From Uloborus plumipes (lineage: Eukaryota > Arthropoda > Arachnida > Araneae > Uloboridae), in contig JAXGGA010003900.1 of assembly GCA_038373865.1 (NCBI GenBank), positions 31,781 to 95,780 on the forward strand: 64,000 bases of DNA, in the 5' to 3' direction. Shown here piece after piece: positions 44,801 through 52,812 of the stretch; within the stretch, counting starts at the first letter, position 1; every line of letters begins with the position of its first letter. The notes below the pieces were generated by a model, which did no database searches, had not been told where the DNA came from, and saw nothing but the letters and a program-made list of their open reading frames with translations. Position numbers and translations under genes: made by a program.

Positions 44801-46813
44801 TAAAAAATGATAGTTAAACAAAAAATTATCGTATTTGTTTTGAAAAATACGCTTGCATTCTTGTTCAGTATGATTTGCAAAGTCCACCACTTCAAAAATA
44901 AGAAGAAATATCGTAACCTGAAAGCCGATGCTAAAAGATTGCTGAAAAATTACATGTAAACTCTCAAATTACGTTTTGCACGCGGCATCGAAAAAACACA
45001 TGAAAAGATGCCCAAAATGCAAAGCATTTGTCACATAAAGTCAAATAAGGAGAATTTTTACCATTCAAGTTGGAAGCGTAGATCTTGGGCAAAGGAATAT
45101 TAAAAAAAATACATGTAACATTTTTCAAAATGGTGCGTTTTTTTTTATTTATTATTTTTTTTTTTTTTTATTGGTTGTCTTGGTTGTTACTATAACAATT
45201 ATTAGATTTGCTGAATCAATACCAAGAAGCTATAAGGGTCTGCTGTCCACTGGTTAGTAATTGAAAATTGAAATTTTCAGGTCCACTCTTTTTTTCCAAC
45301 AAAGTCCTGAAATCTTTCTTCAAACGAATTTTGGACTGTTTTAATCGGTGTGTGTAGTTAAAAATCCCACCAGGAAAACCTTATACTTCATCTTCCTCTC
45401 TGAGTTAAAAAAAAAACTTTCTGATTTTTTTTTTTTTTCAAAATAAAATTATTTTTGTCTTATTTCAACAGAAAAATTAAATGCACTCGCGGGCCGCACA
45501 TTGCTACGCGGCGGGCCGCATTTGGCCCGCGGGCCGCAGGTTGTGCACCCCTACTACAACAAATGTCAAAATAGAGTTCAAAAGAAGAAATGGCAAACTC
45601 ATTGTTTAGTTTTAATGGTGAGCACTAAATGAACCTTTTTTCTTTTTAACCCTACACTGTTTGTTCTCTGAAAGAGCTATATACATTTTTCAATGTAATA
45701 AGAAAACATTGGAAAACATTTTTAAAGATTTAATTTTGAGGATAGATGGTTACATTTGCTTTAAAGATATTTAATACTTGCTTTCTATGCTTGAGTTGCC
45801 CTATGCTTGGTCAAAAGGAAAAATAGTCCATGTATCCAATTGGCAACGTTATGCAGTTTAGAGTTAATTTTAATCAAATTGTGTATATAACTACTATGGG
45901 TAATATTACAAGGGCTAAATTTCTAGCACAATACTTACAGGAGCCCTATACAATAAACTTCAAAACTAGAACTCATAGTCTAGTTCCATCTAATAAATAA
46001 AAATTCATCTAGAAAAAAAGTATATAGATGCACTGATAGAAAAAGTAATTATTTCTATACATTTAACATATCCTTTAGTTCCTTCACAAATGACCGTCTA
46101 AAGTTCTAAAGAAGAAATGTCAAATTGTGCATTAATTTCAGTAGTGAACAAATGATGAAACTTATTAAATTGTCTTCTTTGCCTGCACCTGCAGAATTTA
46201 TAGCTATTAAGGATAATATTACCAGGGTTTTATTTCGAGCACAAAAAGTGCAGAAGACAAAACTAGCATTCATAGTGAACTCCAGCTAATAAGTAAAAGC
46301 TCATTCAAAAAAGTAAAAGATGCACTGGGTGCATTCTTCCATGCAAAATATTACATTTTACATACAATAATGGACTGAACAAAATGTTTATACTTTCCAG
46401 AAAAAAATTATTATTTTACTGGAATAAAAGAAAGTGACGAAAATTTTCTACAACCTAATGACATAAACACTTTTCTAACGGTCTTGAATTATAAATTAAT
46501 TACAATAATTCAAAGAGTACTTACATTTCAATGCATTCGTGTCGCCATTTCGGATAAGTGACAGCAACTGTGCAGTGTCACTCAAGCATCCTTCCGAAAC
46601 ATTTCCATTTTCGCTCAAATAGTTGAAAATATCATCTAAGAACAATAAATATCCTGTCCTGTTCAAAAACAAATGATGATCAGCAGATAAACGCGAACCC
46701 GAATCAACAGCAACATCGAATCCATTCGCCACAGCGAGCAAACCGAACAACGTGGTTCCTGTCACAAACGAAAACAAAACACTTTCTTTTCCCCCACTCA
46801 GCTTCATTCTCAT
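23752..46813 (-). CDS. nrf-6: NRF-6-type acyltransferase-3 membrane protein, complete, 15 exons
   Basis: Exons in transcript order: 46525-46813, 42445-42614, 41227-41341, 39919-40015, 38091-38224, 37702-37881, 36494-36587, 35883-35975, 34765-34933, 31466-31545, 30736-30852, 28129-28258, 27047-27233, 24825-24967, 23752-23868. All are GT-AG and phases match at every junction. The total is 2115 nt, 704 residues plus TGA. Residues 1-31 look like a signal peptide; 70-205 are the Cys-rich NRF domain (LIRNGDTNALKW, AVCMPSTCTEEEL). From about 224 there are some eleven hydrophobic segments of the acyltransferase-3 fold, with LGHTY (His317), VDTFYLISG, YRLTP-like FRLTP, TWYLATDMQFY, PYIVGIAVGY and LSRLTYCAYLIHP. 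Family knowledge: NRF-6/NDG-4 proteins move lipids or drugs across epithelia and yolk-forming tissue in C. elegans, and the catalytic His is shared with acyltransferases. Exact substrate is unknown. Lys306 stands where many relatives have Arg. Introns carry many transposons; no feature was recognised in 35000-35880, 38225-39347 or 42615-43080. Confidence 0.95.
24825..24967 (-). CDS. nrf-6: exon 14: PLSRLTYCAYLIHP motif
   Basis: Encodes GIINSILACSIFVPLSRLT then YCAYLIHPVIM, the late signature of the family, and runs to HFSQYFV. Donor GTAAGT in phase 0. Confidence 0.95.
25336..26020. mobile_element. hAT MITE, CAGGGGTGATTGT ends
   Basis: Exact 8-bp duplication cttacatg (25328-25335, 26021-26028) and 13-bp inverted ends CAGGGGTGATTGT. 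The left end repeats the words ccggtattt and accgga. It is non-coding and lies in the last 5 kb of the nrf-6-like gene. Confidence 0.92.
26091..26816 (+). repeat. tandem duplication of a 363-bp unit
   Basis: Two nearly identical copies (26091-26453 and 26454-26816) start gctacttgcattgc; each is bordered by a G run. Each copy contains the same ~75-codon open frame, which is a by-product of the repeat. A diverged single copy is at 8345-8600. The difference in G-run length at the two ends points to slippage or unequal exchange. Confidence 0.92.
27047..27233 (-). CDS. nrf-6: exon 13: two membrane segments
   Basis: Encodes IVALLWFSNVLFGLVIIYL, a polar loop, and AWAVTLGWLTIACVYGYG. Phase 1 out. 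Confidence 0.93.
28129..28258 (-). CDS. nrf-6: exon 12: YIKPYCRMGPYIVG motif
   Basis: Encodes YYREVYIKPYCRMGPYIVG then IAVGYFLL, the conserved Y-KP-R-PY--G signature. Donor GTTAGT in phase 0. Confidence 0.94.
28424..28589. mobile_element. poly-C MITE with CAGGCCCGTCATTT ends
   Basis: Left CAGGCCCGTCATTT, right AAATGATGGGCCTG. Flanks atcaattt and atcaatgg agree at six of eight bases. It contains a C run at 28552-28565. Same family as 455-609. Confidence 0.7.
28795..29390 (-). mobile_element. Helitron 5' fragment
   Basis: The reverse complement matches the first ~580 bp of the Helitron at 17588: tataaa-atgacgg, a run of tttg words, gacctgaaacttggc, gtatccncgt and the taattagg(a)gagg block. 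The extreme 5' end is cut where the Tc1 element begins. Confidence 0.75.
29391..30533 (+). mobile_element. Tc1/mariner element, internally deleted
   Basis: Inverted ends of about 45 bp, starting TCACTGCTCGACATTG at the left and ending CAATGTCAAGCAGTGA at the right, with gcaacaccaagaaggagtgg inside. Length is 1143 bp. It carries one broken transposase gene. The TA target duplication is not clear. Confidence 0.88.
29635..30388 (+). pseudogene. Tc1-type transposase relic
   Basis: Starts MPRRPQQRHFQHIDDF, with a helix-turn-helix (GGWSIRQIAADTHMD). A TGA replaces a codon after HRLCRR. The frame then jumps at about 29880 from the N-terminal part into WRRRGERSNPAVTVERP and GIMVWGAIAYNS, so the region with the first catalytic Asp is deleted. 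The C-terminal half keeps QQDNTRPHSA and SPDLSPIEHVW (the DDE block), but a further frameshift is needed near 30215. It ends VSSCIAVRGGPTSY. Confidence 0.88.
30736..30852 (-). CDS. nrf-6: exon 11: membrane segment
   Basis: Encodes LKYGLISMFVFLLATTIATA, then VITVMHHLPAIPYTND. The intron before it holds a small inverted duplication (31002-31222). Confidence 0.88.
31002..31222. repeat. small inverted duplication in intron 10 of the nrf-6-like gene
   Basis: Arms 31002-31043 and 31181-31222 are 42 bp each and differ at one base, with 137 bp between them. The 12-13-base word tcataattgtgta stands as a direct repeat at 30943 and just after the right arm. A 73-codon minus-strand frame across this region has no match to the family, and its phase does not fit as an extra exon. 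Confidence 0.8.
31466..31545 (-). CDS. nrf-6: exon 10: TWYLATDMQ motif
   Basis: Encodes CLSHTWYLATDMQFYLVV through PLILIPLF. The W-YLA-DMQ-Y block is one of the strongest signatures of the family. Phase 2 out. Confidence 0.95.
32150..32520 (+). mobile_element. LINE fragment, end of reverse-transcriptase ORF and 3' tail
   Basis: Coding-like remnants read SRTRGHCFKLFKS, then after a frameshift VVGIWNSLPEEAVRS and DSFKRAIDLHWGL with a stop. The WNSLP-E motif marks the very C-terminus of a jockey/CR1-like LINE protein. GC-rich 3' sequence (gactaggaccggggcc) follows. It is 5'-truncated. Confidence 0.75.
33143..33556. mobile_element. hAT MITE, CATAGGCGGC ends
   Basis: CATAGGCGGCT at the left and AGCCGCCTATG at the right. 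Flanks attcccaa (33135-33142) and attcccac (33557-33564) agree at seven of eight bases. It is non-coding. Confidence 0.82.
33759..34153 (-). mobile_element. short Helitron
   Basis: On the minus strand it begins TCTATAAAAATAAAAATCG after A and ends with hairpin GGCAACGCCGGGT and CTAA at 33762-33759. The interior is shared with 57841-58255 (aaaatccgacgaaaact, aggaacaaacat). The base after CTAA is C, not the usual T. Confidence 0.68.
34550..34612 (+). mobile_element. LINE 3'-tail fragment
   Basis: Holds gctaggaccagcccagttgg, then tgctggtcgtcac and a tttgtattt ending. This is the same block as 1968-2024 in the other orientation. Confidence 0.5.
34765..34933 (-). CDS. nrf-6: exon 9: RLTP motif and WC loop
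   Basis: Encodes LTPLMMMVIFFCACLL, a loop with W and C, then NALYLHNFINTDTM. It ends in phase 0 at a GTATAT donor. Confidence 0.93.
35883..35975 (-). CDS. nrf-6: exon 8: membrane segment and HRYFR motif
   Basis: Completes Ser of SGVLVAYVVLKGLEK and ends WFYFHRYFR, leading into the conserved R-L-TP sequence on the next exon. Confidence 0.92.
36494..36587 (-). CDS. nrf-6: exon 7: loop and start of second membrane segment
   Basis: Encodes PGVAIQAPKGFVAQVFANG then LAVDTFYLI, the N-x-x-x-VD-F element of the family. Phase 1 in, phase 2 out. Confidence 0.92.
37199..37427. mobile_element. piggyBac-like MITE (TTAA target)
   Basis: Starts TTAACCTCTTCCGTCC and ends GGACTGAAGAGGTTAA, so TTAA stands at both borders with CCTCTTC inverted ends. 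A perfect 24-bp palindrome (37383-37406, core acatatgt) lies near the right end. It is non-coding. Confidence 0.8.
37702..37881 (-). CDS. nrf-6: exon 6: start of acyltransferase-3 domain
   Basis: Encodes LLAFSFKTNARKIF, a Gly-rich loop, then LHGLKFLSMALIILGHTY. His317 is the conserved acyltransferase-3 histidine. Lys306, eleven residues before it, takes the place of the usual Arg. Confidence 0.94.
38091..38224 (-). CDS. nrf-6: exon 5: first membrane segment after the NRF domain
   Basis: Encodes VIFSIFCTVAFVATVYDFF, a clear transmembrane helix with the T-x-YD ending seen in relatives, then a polar stretch. Phase 2 in, phase 1 out. Confidence 0.92.
39348..39402 (+). mobile_element. LINE 3'-tail fragment, diverged
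   Basis: gactaggattagcctagctg, then tgctgctgatcgtcac, is a diverged version of the tail at 34550-34612. Confidence 0.4.
39919..40015 (-). CDS. nrf-6: exon 4: end of NRF domain
   Basis: Encodes SLSIHFETVKGKISLCHG and onward to AGAISF. It carries a further NRF Cys and ends in phase 2 with donor GTAAGA. Confidence 0.88.
41227..41341 (-). CDS. nrf-6: exon 3: NRF domain Cys motif
   Basis: Encodes FIPEASWLILTQ through IAVCMPSTCTEEELG, the CxPxxC element typical of NRF domains. It leaves phase 1. Confidence 0.93.
41515..41790 (+). mobile_element. Helitron-like 5' fragment
   Basis: tataaaaatggatgcatg, then tttgttccttatacaaatcc and accaaacttagcacacagg correspond to the 5' part of the Helitron family at 34153 and 58255 (read on minus). 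No 3' hairpin was found. Confidence 0.5.
42445..42614 (-). CDS. nrf-6: exon 2: NRF domain
   Basis: T+GG completes Trp, then YDSNGTPIPGMLEGG and a YYSQC Cys motif. This joins exactly to the ALK end of exon 1, as in the family pattern. It ends in phase 0 at SSNSE. Confidence 0.93.
43620..43858. mobile_element. piggyBac-like MITE (TTAA target)
   Basis: TTAACCTTTAGGAACCGGGC at the left and GCCCGGATTCAAAAGGTTAA at the right, with TTAA at both borders. The CCTTT inverted ends resemble those of the element at 37199. It is non-coding. Confidence 0.78.
44354..45553. mobile_element. hAT element with CpG-rich end
   Basis: TAGGGGTGCACAACCT at the left is inverted at the right, next to a gcggcccgcgggcc-type block. 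A 7-bp duplication ctacaac borders it (44347-44353, 45554-45560). It contains a poly-C MITE (44422-44598) and long T runs. No transposase is seen. Confidence 0.85.
44422..44598. mobile_element. poly-C MITE nested in a hAT
   Basis: Left CAAGCCCATTATTT and right AAATGATGGGCCTG are inverted, with a C run at 44460-44469. Same family as 28424-28589. Confidence 0.55.
46525..46813 (-). CDS. nrf-6: exon 1: signal peptide and start of NRF domain
   Basis: Starts MRMKLSGGKESVLFSF; a second in-frame Met at codon 3 could also serve. A basic N-terminus followed by a hydrophobic core suggests a signal peptide. The exon ends GDTNALK plus one nucleotide (T). Donor GTAAGT. Confidence 0.9.
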
Positions 46814-48059
46814 TGGCTGGCTGTGCAGCTGTAAATCTCTTCACTTTCTGTTGCGGAGAGAAATTTAATACTTTTCTTTAATTAAATTAAGTATTTTTGA
46901 ATCTCATTCGCAATCCATGAAAAAGAAGGATTGTTTTAGCTACGTTTGGAACATTAGCCTTCATCTATCATTTTCTCAGGTGGAAATTCATTTTTATAGT
47001 TGGTCGGAAAGGCATTTTGAAGGCCTTTTGCGTTCGATGACATACTTCTGAGGTTGGGTAGAAATTTATCTATGTCGAAGGCAAGTGAAAAAGTGATTGC
47101 GGATTTCTTGGCTCTCTGCCACGCTTTGTTTTCCTATTTAATATCTCACCAATTATCATACAATGTCATTTTTTCGAATAAAAATGTTGGAACAATTCTT
47201 GATGACATGAGCGATGTTATCTCATCTAGCCCAGACTGCTGCAAATAATCAAACAGGTTTAAAATGTTACTTTTGAGAACGGGAGAAATGTACACGTGTG
47301 TTTTTAAACACCAATATTATAAACAGAAATTCAAAAATATCCTACTTGTTTTCTGGAAAGCCCCGAGGGACCTCGAAAAAATTTTCCTCATTCGGCAAAC
47401 TCGGACTGACGATTCGGCAAATTCAGTTTCGTACTGAGATTATAGATACGTACTTAGATGCTGAGTTAAATGGGGAGCATTCTTCACATTAGAGTTTAAG
47501 TGGAGAAATACAAGGATACATGCACTGGGTGTGTGCATGCACTAGGAACATAGGCGGACTTACGGGTTTGCCCCGCACACCTAACATTTTGCTTGAATTT
47601 GAAAAAAAATAAGTATATTTCATCAGGAAACAGTTTGGAAAATAAGTTATATTTTTTTCTTACTACAATGCAAGTTATTTTACTTAAAAGATAACCCCAA
47701 AATACAACATATCATGTAATTCAGAGGTTTTCAGTCCAGACCTTCACGGACCCCCTCCTGAAAATTAGTAACTTTGCGGACCCCCCCCCCTCCCCCCACG
47801 TGCACCAAAAAAAAAGAAACTTGATTTGATAACTTTATTTTTTTTTCCAAATATGTTTTTTACGCTTTATTTTTATATCCGCCATTTATTTATTGATTCA
47901 TTATTCTGTATGTTGTTTAGAGCTTGTGTCTAGTTTCAGTGACTCGCCCATGATATTTTCCTGGGATTGGCTAGGAATTTTAAGAGGAATCCTAATACGT
48001 GAAGTAAGAGGCAAAATCGGACATATTTCTAGTTTTCCCCGTCCTAGCTTTATATAGAC
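46814..48059. other. upstream region of the nrf-6-like gene
   Basis: Presumably holds the promoter and 5' UTR. I see no TATA box at a fixed distance. Ends of two further hAT-like elements may lie here: CATAGGCGGACTTACGG at 47550, and a diverged gaccttcacggaccccctcc block at 47740 like the left arm of the hAT at 48060. A short open frame starts at 47072. Confidence 0.5.
47072..47248 (+). CDS. short open frame divergent from the nrf-6-like gene (doubtful)
   Basis: Fifty-eight codons starting MSKASEKVIADFLALC and ending SSSPDCCK. It begins about 260 bp from the nrf-6-like start, on the opposite strand, as a bidirectional-promoter gene might. No family is recognised, and a frame of this length can arise by chance in such sequence. 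Confidence 0.15.
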   Translation: MSKASEKVIADFLALCHALFSYLISHQLSYNVIFSNKNVGTILDDMSDVISSSPDCCK

Positions 48060-49141
48060 CAGGGATTCCCAAACTTTTTTGTTCCATGGACCCCTACCCC
48101 TTGCCGAGTTTTCCAGTTTCTTGTGGACCCCCTTCTTAGGGGTAGTTAAAAACTAGTCAGGTACTGAAATAATAGAACAGAAGCGTTCTAAAACCGCGAA
48201 TTGGATGGTTCAGCTCCATTATAGATGTTCCAAAACAACCAGATGAAAGCAAGGTATATGTAAATATTACAAGACTAGCAAAAATGCCCGGCGTTGCCTG
48301 GGTCAGTAATAATATTGAGAAACAATGTATACTCACCTTTAGTTTCTTTTTCCTGAACGGAAATAACTCAAAACACACCGCTTTGACGATTTAAAATGTC
48401 GCCAAACTTGCGGTAACTGTTTTGGGACACCTAGGATAATTTCACTCCCCTCTCTATTTTGGGAAAATTTATTAAGTATTATTATGTCACTAATTATTAT
48501 CACGGAGAAATAGTCTTCAAATGCTGAGATACTATTGCTGACCCTAAAATAAAGCTAAAGGTTTTTGTCCTAAATGATTTCGAAATTAATAGGGAACATT
48601 TGAAAATTATTTGTGCAAATATGCAAATTAATGGTAATTTTAATCTTGTTTCAGGGTTTTATTAATTTAGTATGCGGATAACTTTACGTTTTGACATAAT
48701 TTTAAAAAGGTTTTTAATGGATACATACGGAATCGGGCAACGAAAAAAAAAAACTGAACTTTTCAAATGTGGGATTTTAAAAGATTTTGCCGCATTCGAC
48801 AAATATCAGACAATAATCGTGTTTTATTTTGGTTACATCGCGTAAGAAGTAAAGCGTTATTGCATCTAGTCTTTGGCAAAAAACTGGCGTTAGTTGAAAA
48901 AATCTTCGAGCATCTCAGTTATTAAAATCTTCTTGCAACAAATTTGGCAAAATTACTGTTCAATTGGATACTAAGTAACTGCGCAATAGTAAGAGTACCC
49001 CAAGAAAGTGCCCAATCAACGCAAACAAATTTAAGAAATGCCGTTAAGTTTTAAAGTTTTGTCAAATTGGAAAACAATGAACCTAATCCATTTATTAGTT
49101 GCCAATCTCTTCAAGCGATTACGTTACCGATACTCTAAAAT

Positions 49142-49404
49142 GTCCGAAGGGACCCGGGTTCGATCCCGGCCGATCAAAGATCCACCGTCTTCATTAATGG
49201 TGGCTGGGAGGCGTTAAAAATGTCGTGGTCACAAAGTCCTCCAAGTGAAACGATACCCCTGGGGGTGCTGGGCCTAGGGTTTGCTCGACCCTAGGTTCTT
49301 GGTTCAAAATTAAGAACAGAGCGCTCTTCAGGGCCCTATCCCCGGTTAAACCACGAAGCTGTGGTAGGTTCGGGGAACCCTGGAGGTGTGAAATGAAGTG
49401 AAAA
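49142..49404 (+). mobile_element. tRNA-derived SINE, 5'-truncated
   Basis: Flanked by an exact 13-bp duplication gatactctaaaat (49129-49141, 49405-49417). It starts in the T-arm of a tRNA-like head (gggttcgatcccgg, a polymerase III B box); the A box is missing. Its body is shared with 16188-16315. Confidence 0.9.
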
Positions 49405-49874
49405 GATACTCTAAAATAAAGCCGCTATATTAGGGGCCTTACTCTGAAACACATATTTACAAAACTCGCGAAAATAATTGATGCAGTGAGCAATCTACTA
49501 ATAAAGGAATGCAATTTATTCTACAAAATAATATTTTCACGTTGCAAAGCACAATAAAGAAAACACATCGCGTAAGGATAAATGTTCTACTTACAACTAA
49601 GACTACGAAATGTTTTAAACGCAAATCATGGTAAAAGCTTGGATATTAGCCATGAAGCTGAAAAAAAAAATTACTTTTTGATTTGACTTGAGAAAAGCCT
49701 TAAACATTTAATGCGAAAAGCGGAAATGATGCACGCAATTCTAGCTATCGACTGGGAGTTGAGATGATGCACTAAATACTAAATTAGTTTGTTGAAAGCC
49801 TTCGGATTTATGCGAAAAATGTACTTAAATTGGAATGAAAAAAGCGCTACCAAATTGAATATTTTCGAATATGG

Positions 49875-50988
49875 GTGATTTTCAAAATTTGCTCACATTT
49901 GCTGTCCGGAGGTTAAAAAGACGATTTTGAAACATAACTTATATTTTAAATTCAATGCGAACAATTATTTTCTGCAAGAAATACCCCACAAAAAATTCTA
50001 TCACTCAAAAAATTATTGAAATGTATTTATTTATTTTTATATAAGTCTTTAAAAATGAGAATCAAGGCAAAAACGCTTGTCCATTTCCAATTTGCGCAAG
50101 TTCAACTATTTGTTTTATGTACTTAATTGTATAAAAAAGTATATACAACAAATTATTTTTATATATTGACTACTAGTATATGATATTCATAATTAATATT
50201 GACAATAGTAATTTTTTTTCATTAAGAAATGTATGAATATATTTTGTCCGGCAGTTCTTGTCAAGTCCGTTACCCTAAGATTATTTTAGCTAAAAAAGGT
50301 ATTTATTGCTGTTAAAAGTTGGTAACACGTATTCAGTTAACTTAACAAACTAGTGACGTAACTATTTCGTACCATTTTGTTTTCCTGAGTCGATAAGTAT
50401 TGCTGTGGCGTTTCGCATAAGATTTCTTCCAGGTGCGTATTTTTGATCTTTGTCAAGTCAATTAATTTTTACTTTTTCTCAACTTTTACCCCGAAATATT
50501 GTTCATTATACATCTCTAAGAAAATGCATGTCTTTATTAAATTTTTAAATTCGACAACCTAGCCATAATTTGACATTTTGGTTGAAATGTCAAGTCCGTT
50601 ACTGGTCAAATCCGTTACCAAATGTCAAGTCCGTTACCATCCAGTTTTTGATCGATATTTTAATGATCACAAACATCGTTTTAAGCTTCAGGGATGTAAA
50701 TAATTTCAAAGGAAGTTGGCTCTAGACGCTATGATATAGTTTAAAAGTGAGATTTCATATTGATTTTGTATAGTAACGGACGACAATTTCCCTTGCAACT
50801 TGAAGTTTTACAACAGCATTTGAATACTTAATTATGCATCAAAGTGTACAACCAATTACTTTTTCCCACACCTAAAATATGTGACTTGTGACTAAACATC
50901 TGTTAGTGTTTCTAAAAGAAAATAGCAAGTTAAAAAAATTACTTAAAAATTCTGAAATGTAAGCATATGGTGAAAATGACCCATATCG
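49875..50988. mobile_element. possible TIR element with repeated 'tcaagtccgttac' phrase
   Basis: GGGTGATTTTCA at the left and TGAAAATGACCC at the right are inverted. A gtccgg word follows the left end, as in 14883-15790. The phrase tcaagtccgttac recurs at 50261, 50590 and 50625, and as tcaaatccgttac at 50606. The borders are uncertain. Confidence 0.4.
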
Positions 50989-51146
50989 TTATAAATTATA
51001 GCCTATGTGTTATTCTTTTCTCCTCCACGCCCCACCACTTAGCATAAAGCCTTAGGTTCATCTATGTGTTATTCTGGTGTAAGTTACATTATTGTAAAAG
51101 TTTCATTAAAATCCATTCAGTAGTTTTTGCGTGAAAGAGGAACAAA

Positions 51147-51176
51147 CATCCATCCATCCATCCATCCATCCATCCA
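51147..51176. repeat. (ATCC)n microsatellite
   Basis: Seven copies of a four-base unit just inside the 5' end of the Helitron, where such elements often carry a variable tetranucleotide run. Confidence 0.95.
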
Positions 51177-52241
51177 AACTTTCGCATTTATAATAGTAGT
51201 AAGATGTATTAGAAATTTACCTAAGAGTATAAGAGCTCTTTTTTTTAACAATCAAAAACTTCTTAAATGACAGAAAACTTTTTAAAAATTTAGTTTAACA
51301 GTTTTACTGCAGAGTAAAAAAATTTACATTAAAAGAAGAGGAAAACGAATACACATTTGTATTCATATTTTCGTAATAATAATGGCACAAAACTTAAATT
51401 AAGTACACATTTTCGTCCATAGAATAGGTGTGCATGGAAATAAAAGAAGATTGTTTTTTGTGGGAGGGGGGGGGAGTGTATTTGGTGTATCAACAGCAAA
51501 TTTTTTACTTTCGGCTTTAGATTTCAGAGACATAAATTTAAATCTCCCGGATCAGGGACTGCCAGTCTGTTGCTGATTTTTATAAGAAAATTAGTGCCTG
51601 AACTGAAATTTCTTTGCACGAAGTAGGAAGATGTAAAAGCTTACAAAAATTTGCTTGCGATATTTCATAGGCAGGATAAGTTATAGACATGTTTTTCTGA
51701 AGACAGAAAGATTGATACCCTTTCCTATACTCTACCTAAAGTTCTTCATTAGTGCTTATTTCAATCAGCTCTTCTTGTAAAATTTTGATTCTTCAATGTC
51801 ATCAAAAAGATTCTAAGACGTTAGTATCAAAAAGTTGGAAAAAAAAAAAAAACAGAAACCTTTTCAAGCATGATTCTTTTAACATCCGGTGTACTTCAAA
51901 GGGAAAAAGTAATTAATTATTCTCTGCCTTTTCTTCATGCAACTGCACAAATAATTTACAAACACGAAGTATTGTTGCGAATTTTGTTTATAGCATTTAT
52001 TACAAATTCTAGCGATTGATCAGGCTGTTGTTCAGATTTTTTGCTAATGATCTTGGCTCGTGGACCCTTATTTGTATCTCGTGAACCCCCAAATCTTTCT
52101 TTCGCTTACATGGACCCCTTGCAAACTCTGGGGGACCCCTGGTGGTCCCTGGGGACCACTTTGGGAGCCCCTGATATAGACTTTTTTTTGTTAAATTTAA
52201 TTTTTGAGAAGCTTTATTACAGATTTTTTACATTAATTGTA

Positions 52242-52391
52242 ATATCTGTACCTCAGAACCAGACTAACGTAAGTTCATTTTCGTCATTTTTCGGTAGAGG
52301 GGAAAAACGATGTACTCGACAATCGTTTTTCCCCTCTACCGAAAAATAACGAAAATGGACTTACGTTAGTCTGGTTCTGAGGTACAGATAT
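52242..52391. repeat. 150-bp near-perfect inverted repeat
   Basis: Arms of about 69 bp with a ~12-bp loop around 52311-52322. They start atatctgtacctcagaacc and end in its reverse complement. Only scattered mismatches are seen (for example cgtcatt against ataacga). A related inverted pair with the core actaacgtaa lies at 17112 and 17305. It could be a foldback MITE. Confidence 0.9.
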
Positions 52392-52584
52392 GCTGGTTTA
52401 TAAAACTTCAGTTATCTGTGTTACTATTTTCGCCCCTGGCGATTTAAAAAAAATCACACATAAAAATTTTAAAATGCTATTGTTTACATATTTGGCGAAA
52501 CTTCAAGGGCGTTGCTGGTTTTGAATTCAAAGCAATTTTTTCTGCAGACATTTGATACCAATACACAACTTTTCCCACCACAGG

Positions 52585-52785
52585 CGTTTTCGATTTTTAA
52601 AAAAAGTTGAAATCGACCCACAATGGCACACAGCCATTCATTCACACAGAGAAAGGACAAGGATGGGCGAGAGTGAATGAAAGTAGGTCCATGCCCGAGC
52701 CGGGATTCGAACCGTGGGCCTCCCCATCCCGGTCAGACTTCTACACAAGGTGACGCTCTTTTAATTATAAAGCTACTGAGACATG
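52585..52785 (-). mobile_element. tRNA-derived SINE (second family)
   Basis: On the minus strand, cagtagctttataattaaaa is followed by tgaccgggatggggaggccc and ggttcgaatcccgg, a polymerase III B box in a tRNA-like head. The tail has tcattcactctcgccc words. No clear target duplication was found. It is not a functional tRNA gene: the acceptor stem does not pair well. Confidence 0.6.
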
Positions 52786-52812
52786 GATACAGATACAGAT
52801 ACAGATACAGAT
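52785..52812. repeat. (GATACA)n microsatellite
   Basis: Between four and five copies of a six-base unit next to the SINE head. Confidence 0.9.

Larger units (their letters stand above)
48275..51204 (-). mobile_element. Helitron, complete ends, reverse orientation
   Basis: On the minus strand it begins TCTTACTACTATTATAAATG after A (51204) and ends with hairpin CCCAGGCAACGCCGGGC, a T-rich stretch and CTAG at 48278-48275, followed by T. A (GGAT)n microsatellite lies just inside the 5' end. No Rep/helicase coding is seen. It contains a SINE and a second TIR-like element. Its 3' 450 bp are copied at 4850-5304. Confidence 0.9.
48060..52173. mobile_element. hAT element (outer layer of second nest)
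   Basis: Exact 8-bp duplication atatagac (48052-48059, 52174-52181). Ends CAGGGATTCCCAAAC and, inverted, CAGGGGCTCCCAAAG. Internal arms share gtggacccc words and cagttttactgcagagtaaa with the hAT at 11992-13213. A 2.9-kb Helitron has inserted into it. Confidence 0.9.

Noticed and set aside
52690..52785. Functional tRNA gene on the minus strand
   Set aside because: The B box is good, but acceptor and anticodon arms are not convincing and it continues into a SINE tail. A related head at 54640 is also decayed.
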